Assembly (NCBI GenBank): GCA_024196135.1
Contig: JAMQCK010000999.1
Span: 1-13,178, forward strand
Direction of reading: 5' to 3'
Source of the DNA: Pleurotus ostreatus/Saccharomyces cerevisiae fusant
Taxonomy: Eukaryota > Opisthokonta
DNA: 13,178 nt
The position numbers and the translations under genes are program-made. Every line of letters starts with the position of its first letter. Within the stretch, counting starts at the first letter, position 1. This document shows positions 9,430 through 13,178 of this stretch, one piece after another. The notes beneath the pieces were generated by a model. The model worked only from the letters and a program-made list of their open reading frames with translations, had not been told where the DNA came from and ran no database searches.

Positions 9430-9489
9430 TCTAATTTCGCTACGGTCGGCCCGCCCTGATTCGCACAACTACTGCCTTGGTCGATTCAG

Positions 9490-11713
9490 ATGCACCCACG
9501 CAACCCATACCGCACGCCAATTGACTTTGCTGCGCTTGCACAAGCATATCCGCTTCTGCTCTCACAGTCAGCCTGTTCTTCCAAGCATGTCGATTTCCTC
9601 TGCTGACATGGCAAAACACCCAGCCTTATCCGCGCCACGAATGGGCATCATACACTCGACTTTGGTAACCCCGAGGCGCAGATGTAACACAACTTGTATT
9701 CATCACAGCTCGTCGTTGAGGCCTGATGCCCAATTCTTAGCTGCCTAACGAAGGCGCTGCTTCATCGCGACTTCGGGCTCGACGTGCAATTGACGCCCGA
9801 GAGGTTGTGCCCCCCTGTGAGTGTTCTCATCTCTGGGACCAACGAAAGGCTTTCGCGCGTCTCTCCCAATCATTGCCTTGCAACATACTGCTAATACTGT
9901 CCATACTCGCAGGTACCCAATCGGTACGTTTCGACCTCACCCTCACATAATAAGATACTGACTATCCAGTAACAGACTGAACTATATCCTCTGGCTCCAA
10001 GACATCATAGCGGCCACGCAGGATGAAACAAGTGGACCTGTCCTCGGAATCGATGTGTATATTTTTCCTTTTACTTCCTGCCCAATGCCAGCAAACTCAC
10101 ACGCGCTTTCTTTATCAGCGGTACCGGCGCCTCTGCGATATACCCACTTCTTGGCTGCGCCACTGATGCGAGATGGGCGTTTGTGGCGACAGGTGCGCTG
10201 GCTATTCACCTGTACAAACGGCGCTTCTGAAATCCCTCGCAGAACTCGACCCGCTGTCCCTGCGCTTCGCTCGCGAGAATGTCTCGCGTAACGGGCTAGA
10301 CAAACCTCGTGACGCCCTCACGAACTCACCCTATGGACCCTCCCCGCGCATCGAAATCCTTCAAGCATCAGAGGAGGGCCCGCTCCTCCTGCCCCTTGCC
10401 GCCTACCCCGACCGTCAGTTCGCGTTCTCGATGTGTAATCCGCCATTTTACGAGAGCGCGGAGGAGATCGCGACGTGTGCGGCGGGGAAGGCGAGGCCGG
10501 CGGTGGGGGCGAGGAGGTTCGGGAGCCGAGGGGTGGCGCGCAGCTCAGCGGCGGGTAGCAGGCAGACCACACCGGGGCGTGAAACAACGCCGGGAAGGTC
10601 GACGCCAAGTAGGTATACTACGCCGGGCAGCCGTCAATCGACTCCGGGACCTGAGCTCGCAACCGCGCTTGCGGGTGCGCCGGTCGAGATGGTCACGCCA
10701 GGTGGAGAGGTAGCATTCGTGGCGCGCATGGTGGCGGAGAGCGTGCGGTATGGGGAGAGATGTCGGTGAGTAGGATGTAAGTTGCGCCGGGATCGACGGG
10801 CTGAAGCTATTGTTTAGATGGTATACCTCTATGCTTGGGAAGCTGTCTTCGGTCGCAGAGGTCGTGCGGGTGCTGAAGGAACACGGGGTGAGGACGGACA
10901 CTTGCTGTGTCTAGTCTTTACTGACCTCTTGCGATTTGCTGCTCTCAGATCGACAACTACGCAATTACAGAGCTCGTACAAGGTCAGACGCGCCGATGGG
11001 CGATCGGGTGGTCGTTCACAACGGCCCGCTTGCCTGATGTGCGTCTCTATCACCTGAATCTCTCGCGTCTTCCCCCTGCGGATCGCTAACCTTCCGCACA
11101 GTCACTCACGCGCGTCTCAAGCCAAGCTCTGCAGAGCGTGCTACCGTCACATAACGAGATGACGCAGCCACTTCCTCAACACATCACCACCGACGCTTCC
11201 TGGAGCACACGAGTCGAGGCCGCTGTACGCGACACATGCGGAGCGCTCCCTGGCGTGACCGTGCAGGCTAGCGCGCAAACGCATGCTCTTTTGATCTCCA
11301 CGACAGCGAACACCTGGTCGCGCGCCGCGCGGAGGAAGGCACAGCGGGAAGCAACGTCTACGCAGCCTACGCCAGACCATTACGTCGAGCAATCCCTCGT
11401 CTCCCTCGTCGTGTTCGTCAGCTGGTTAACTGGCGGCCAGGAGGAGACGGAAGCCCCGTCAACGGCGCCGGAGGCTACGACAGACGCGATGGACTGGGAC
11501 GCAGCAGCGGAATACGTGGTTGAGGGACGTCGAAAGTCAATGGACTCCGCCATGGATGTCGATCATCCGGCAGATAATGCACGAAGCGCGTTCAAGCACG
11601 AAGCCACCTCGCCAGCCCTGCAAATCCGCTGGCTACGCGGGAAGGACAGGACGTTGTTCGAGACATTCTGGAGTCATCTGTCTCGCAAGGTAGTCAACAT
11701 ACTGGGGCAGTGA
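9490..11713 (+). CDS. METTL16: METTL16-type U6 snRNA N6-adenosine methyltransferase
   Basis: Ten exons join to 557 residues: 9490-9566, 9624-9683, 9741-9816, 9913-9923, 9976-10056, 10119-10192, 10243-10765, 10818-10887, 10949-11038 and 11102-11713. The start [21 protein letters not shown] and the following segment align without gaps to the family's N-terminus. Landmarks are LDFGNPEAQ (38-45 region), [20 protein letters not shown] (from 72), the SAM-binding DVGTGAS (101-107), ATELDPLS, the catalytic NPPF (192-195), RWYTSMLGK (from 301) and [11 protein letters not shown]. Family members (human METTL16, fission yeast Mtl16) methylate the ACAGAGA-box adenosine of U6 snRNA in the nucleus. Exon 4 is only 11 nt. 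About 50 extra residues with Thr-Pro-Gly repeats (235-262) separate NPPF from the GGE motif. The C-terminal about 200 residues contain an acidic patch and end near [14 protein letters not shown]; they show no clear VCR domain. Confidence 0.93.
9913..9923 (+). other. 11-nt microexon of METTL16
   Basis: The 11 bases GTACCCAATCG encode Val-Pro-Asn and the first two bases of an Arg codon. They are flanked by CTCGCAG on the left and GTACGT on the right, and are needed to build the family motif [12 protein letters not shown] across the junctions. The flanking introns are 96 and 52 nt. Confidence 0.8.
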
Positions 11714-11791
11714 AGATCTCGACTCTGGTAGTATCTACACAATATGGCGAGCGACCGATAGTTTCTCAGCGAAGACAAAGGGCAGAAGTCG

Positions 11792-11796
11792 AAAAA
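11792..11796 (-). terminator. RNA polymerase III T-run terminator of tRNA-Gly
   Basis: On the minus strand, five T residues begin three bases after the tRNA discriminator base. This is the usual Pol III stop signal and supports the tRNA as a functional transcription unit. Confidence 0.75.
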
Positions 11797-11798
11797 GA

Positions 11799-11901
11799 TA
11801 CACCGGACGGGAATCGAACCCGTGCCGCTTGCTTACTCATCGACGGGTTCGATTCCCGCACGAATGGAAGGCAAGCATGATAACCACTTCACCACCGGTG
11901 T
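11799..11901 (-). tRNA. tRNA-Gly(UCC) with a 31-nt intron
   Basis: The gene folds as a full cloverleaf: acceptor ACACCGG (11901-11895) pairs with CCGGTGT (11806-11800), discriminator A at 11799; D stem GTGA/TCAT with loop AGTGGTTA; anticodon stem CTTGC (11875-11871) with GCAAG (11832-11828); loop C-T-TCC-A-A, anticodon TCC at 11868-11866; variable CGGC; T arm ACGGG-TTCGATT-CCCGT. Mature length is 72 nt. The intron 11864-11834 sits after the base 3' of the anticodon, the normal eukaryotic position. Its GGAA can pair with the UUCC of the anticodon loop, as expected for splicing. The intron also holds the exact 16-nt reverse complement of the T arm (see repeat). The gene runs tail to tail with METTL16, whose stop is 85 nt away. 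Confidence 0.92.
11808..11858. repeat. 16-nt perfect inverted repeat: tRNA T arm and its copy in the intron
   Basis: On the minus strand the T arm segment ACGGGTTCGATTCCCG (11823-11808) is matched by its exact reverse complement CGGGAATCGAACCCGT (11858-11843) inside the intron. The spacer is 19 nt and contains the 3' half of the anticodon stem. The match covers the whole B-box region. Confidence 0.9.
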
Positions 11902-12633
11902 GTGAGATATATGCCCTGTGTAGCATTTCTGACCTCTACTAAACTCATTGCGAGGGCTCCCCTCCATTTCCACCCGTGGCACCACAGTGACTTGTCAGTC
12001 TGTGCTTCAAGATCGCTCCAATAATCAATCGGCTCGTCCTGTTCGGCAAGACGATCGCTTTTGCCCAATCCATGTTAGGGCGAAACTGTTTGTCCTTCGC
12101 AAAATATCGCGCAAAACCATCAATCGCAAGGCCGTCGTTGAAAGTAAGCACGAGAGGCTTTGCGAAGGCAATGCGCGAACGGTAGTATTACGGCACAAGG
12201 GTGGATCGGATGTCCTCGAGAAGGATTGGGTTGCGCGACTCCCAATCACAGAAAGTTCAACTGTGACAGTCGCTGGTCGTTGACCTCAGACCTGCACCTT
12301 TCCTTTCAGCCCTATTGCTCGATGTGCAGATCATGCGGCGCATAAGCATCGCACAGCCCATGGGCGCTGAAGAGGGTTGTACAGCCAGGTCTGCCCAATG
12401 GTGACTCCTAGGCTGGACAGTGTCCACACGCCCCACCCACCTCTGCGACCTCATGAGCTTCAACGCGACACAAAAATGCGGTTGTATAAGCTGAGCCGCC
12501 ATACACTGAGTCGTACAGTATATCACGCCACAGCACGAGAAGAGAATAGATAAAAGAGTTCAATCCGTCGAAGATGGTATCCTACGAGCAAGCCATACAG
12601 TCGTCAACGCGCCGACATACTCTGCCGGGCGCC
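11902..12633. other. Intergenic stretch between tRNA-Gly and acyl-CoA synthetase
   Basis: This should contain the 5' flank of the tRNA gene and the 3' UTR of the minus-strand acyl-CoA synthetase. Short open frames exist on both strands (for example 11945-12151 minus), but none has a recognisable motif, codon bias like the neighbours or a supporting splice pattern. No repeat or RNA gene seen. Confidence 0.45.
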
Positions 12634-13178
12634 CTATCGCTGCCCGTCCGTAATCTCCTTGATCTCCTTCTCGAACGCCTTCCCAATCTTCGACCGCTGG
12701 ATCTTCTGCGCCGCGGTCACGAGCCCGCTCTCCGGCGTCCACTCGTCCGGCGTAAGCACGACAGCCTGCAGCAGCTCCATCGTCTTGAACCCGTTCTTCT
12801 TCCCCACCGCGTTGCACTCCTTCAGCACCAGCGCGCGCACCTTCGCGCTGTGGCACAGCACCGGCAGCTCCGCCTTCGCCTCCCCGCTCCCCTGCTCCTC
12901 GAGCGTGTGCCGCAGGTGCGCCTCGTTCGGGATGATGATCGCGAGCGGCTGCTTCAGGTCCGACGAGCCGTACACGCAGATGTTGTGCACGAGGTTGCAC
13001 GCCTTGTACACGGACTCGAGCCGCTCGAGCGCGATGTACTCGCCGTTCTGCAGCTTGACGAGGTTCTTGACGCGGTCGATGATCGAGAGCGTGCCGTCCT
13101 TGTTCCACCGGCCGACGTCGCCCGTGCGGAACCAGCCGTCGGCGGTGAAGACGTTCGGGTCCTCGTTGAGGTCGGGGC
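12634..13178 (-). CDS. Long-chain acyl-CoA synthetase, C-terminal 180 residues (cut by the window edge)
   Basis: The frame is open from the right edge to a TAG at 12636-12634, giving 180 residues. It contains GWFRTGDVG (from about 13137), the nucleotide-binding adenylate-forming motif, then IDRVKNLVKLQNGEYIALE (13080 to about 13027), the signature of eukaryotic long-chain acyl-CoA synthetases, and near the end TAAQKIQRSKI (about 12717-12685), which carries the C-terminal domain lysine region. These enzymes activate fatty acids with ATP and CoA for lipid synthesis or beta-oxidation. The tail ends TDGQR with no PTS1, so a Faa1/Faa4-like cytosolic or ER enzyme is more likely than a peroxisomal one; this is inference. 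Codon use is extremely GC-rich at third positions, suggesting high expression. The start and most of the protein lie outside the window. Confidence 0.92.
   Translation of the reverse strand, partial: PDLNEDPNVFTADGWFRTGDVGRWNKDGTLSIIDRVKNLVKLQNGEYIALERLESVYKACNLVHNICVYGSSDLKQPLAIIIPNEAHLRHTLEEQGSGEAKAELPVLCHSAKVRALVLKECNAVGKKNGFKTMELLQAVVLTPDEWTPESGLVTAAQKIQRSKIGKAFEKEIKEITDGQR

Larger units (their letters stand above)
7875..9489. other. Long divergent intergenic region between velvet and METTL16
   Basis: The two flanking genes are transcribed away from each other, so about 1.6 kb should hold both promoters and leaders. It includes a possible alternative first velvet exon (8128-8052), the 12-nt inverted repeat with two CACGTG boxes (8174-8235) and a small ORF at 9247-9429. 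The stretch 8400-9240 shows no recognisable coding, RNA or repeat signal. Confidence 0.5.

Noticed and set aside
11945..12151. 68-codon minus-strand frame between the tRNA and the acyl-CoA synthetase
   Set aside because: The composition is protein-like, but I recognise no family and see no supporting start context or splice partners, so it is left as intergenic.
12560..13108. 182-codon minus-strand frame overlapping the acyl-CoA synthetase
   Set aside because: It is an Arg/Ala-rich shadow; the correct frame with GWFRTGDVG and KNLVKLQNGEY motifs lies one base away.
2369..13178. A biotin or fatty-acid gene cluster linking the BioF-like gene and the acyl-CoA synthetase
   Set aside because: The two genes are 9 kb apart with unrelated genes (velvet, METTL16, tRNA) between, and the acyl-CoA synthetase lacks a peroxisomal signal; nothing supports co-regulation.
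1..13178. Mobile elements, CRISPR arrays or transferred bacterial genes
   Set aside because: No transposase, reverse transcriptase, terminal repeats or regularly spaced repeats were seen; all recognised genes have typical fungal introns or family context.

Overview
The window looks like nuclear DNA of a filamentous fungus, most likely a basidiomycete (Agaricomycetes type). The reasons are GC-rich genes cut by many short introns of about 50-60 nt, a velvet-domain regulator, a METTL16-type methyltransferase with nine introns, and an intron-bearing nuclear tRNA gene. There is no sign of bacterial operons, insertion sequences, CRISPR or viral genes. All gene models below were spliced by hand from GT/AG borders, reading phase and family motifs.

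Layout from left to right: (1) positions 1-215, minus strand, the N-terminal end of an unrecognised Lys/Ala- then Pro-rich protein running off the left edge; (2) 1300-1911, minus, an unrecognised protein of about 203 residues, possibly with one extra upstream exon; (3) 2369-3907, minus, three exons encoding a BioF-like KAPA synthase of 478 residues ending in Ser-Lys-Leu, a peroxisomal targeting signal; (4) 4664-7874, minus, five exons encoding a velvet-family (VosA-like) transcription regulator of about 978 residues, of which about 760 form a Pro/Gly/Tyr-rich, probably disordered tail; (5) about 1.6 kb between divergent genes, holding an inverted repeat with two CACGTG boxes and a small one-membrane-segment ORF; (6) 9490-11713, plus, ten exons encoding a METTL16 (U6 snRNA m6A methyltransferase) homologue of 557 residues, including an 11-nt microexon; (7) 11799-11901, minus, tRNA-Gly(UCC) with a 31-nt intron and a Pol III T-run terminator, tail to tail with METTL16; (8) 12634-13178, minus, the C-terminal 180 residues of a long-chain acyl-CoA synthetase running off the right edge.

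The genes do not form an obvious cluster or pathway; this is ordinary chromosomal gene territory. The strongest unexplained signal is in the tRNA gene. Its intron carries a perfect 16-nt reverse complement of the gene's own T arm (the Pol III B-box region), so the precursor could fold in a competing way. Other points worth checking are the METTL16 microexon and its Thr-Pro-Gly repeat insertion beside the catalytic motif, the strand-symmetric repeat DNA of the velvet tail, the shared GTGCGTC start of all four velvet introns, and the peroxisomal signal on BioF.
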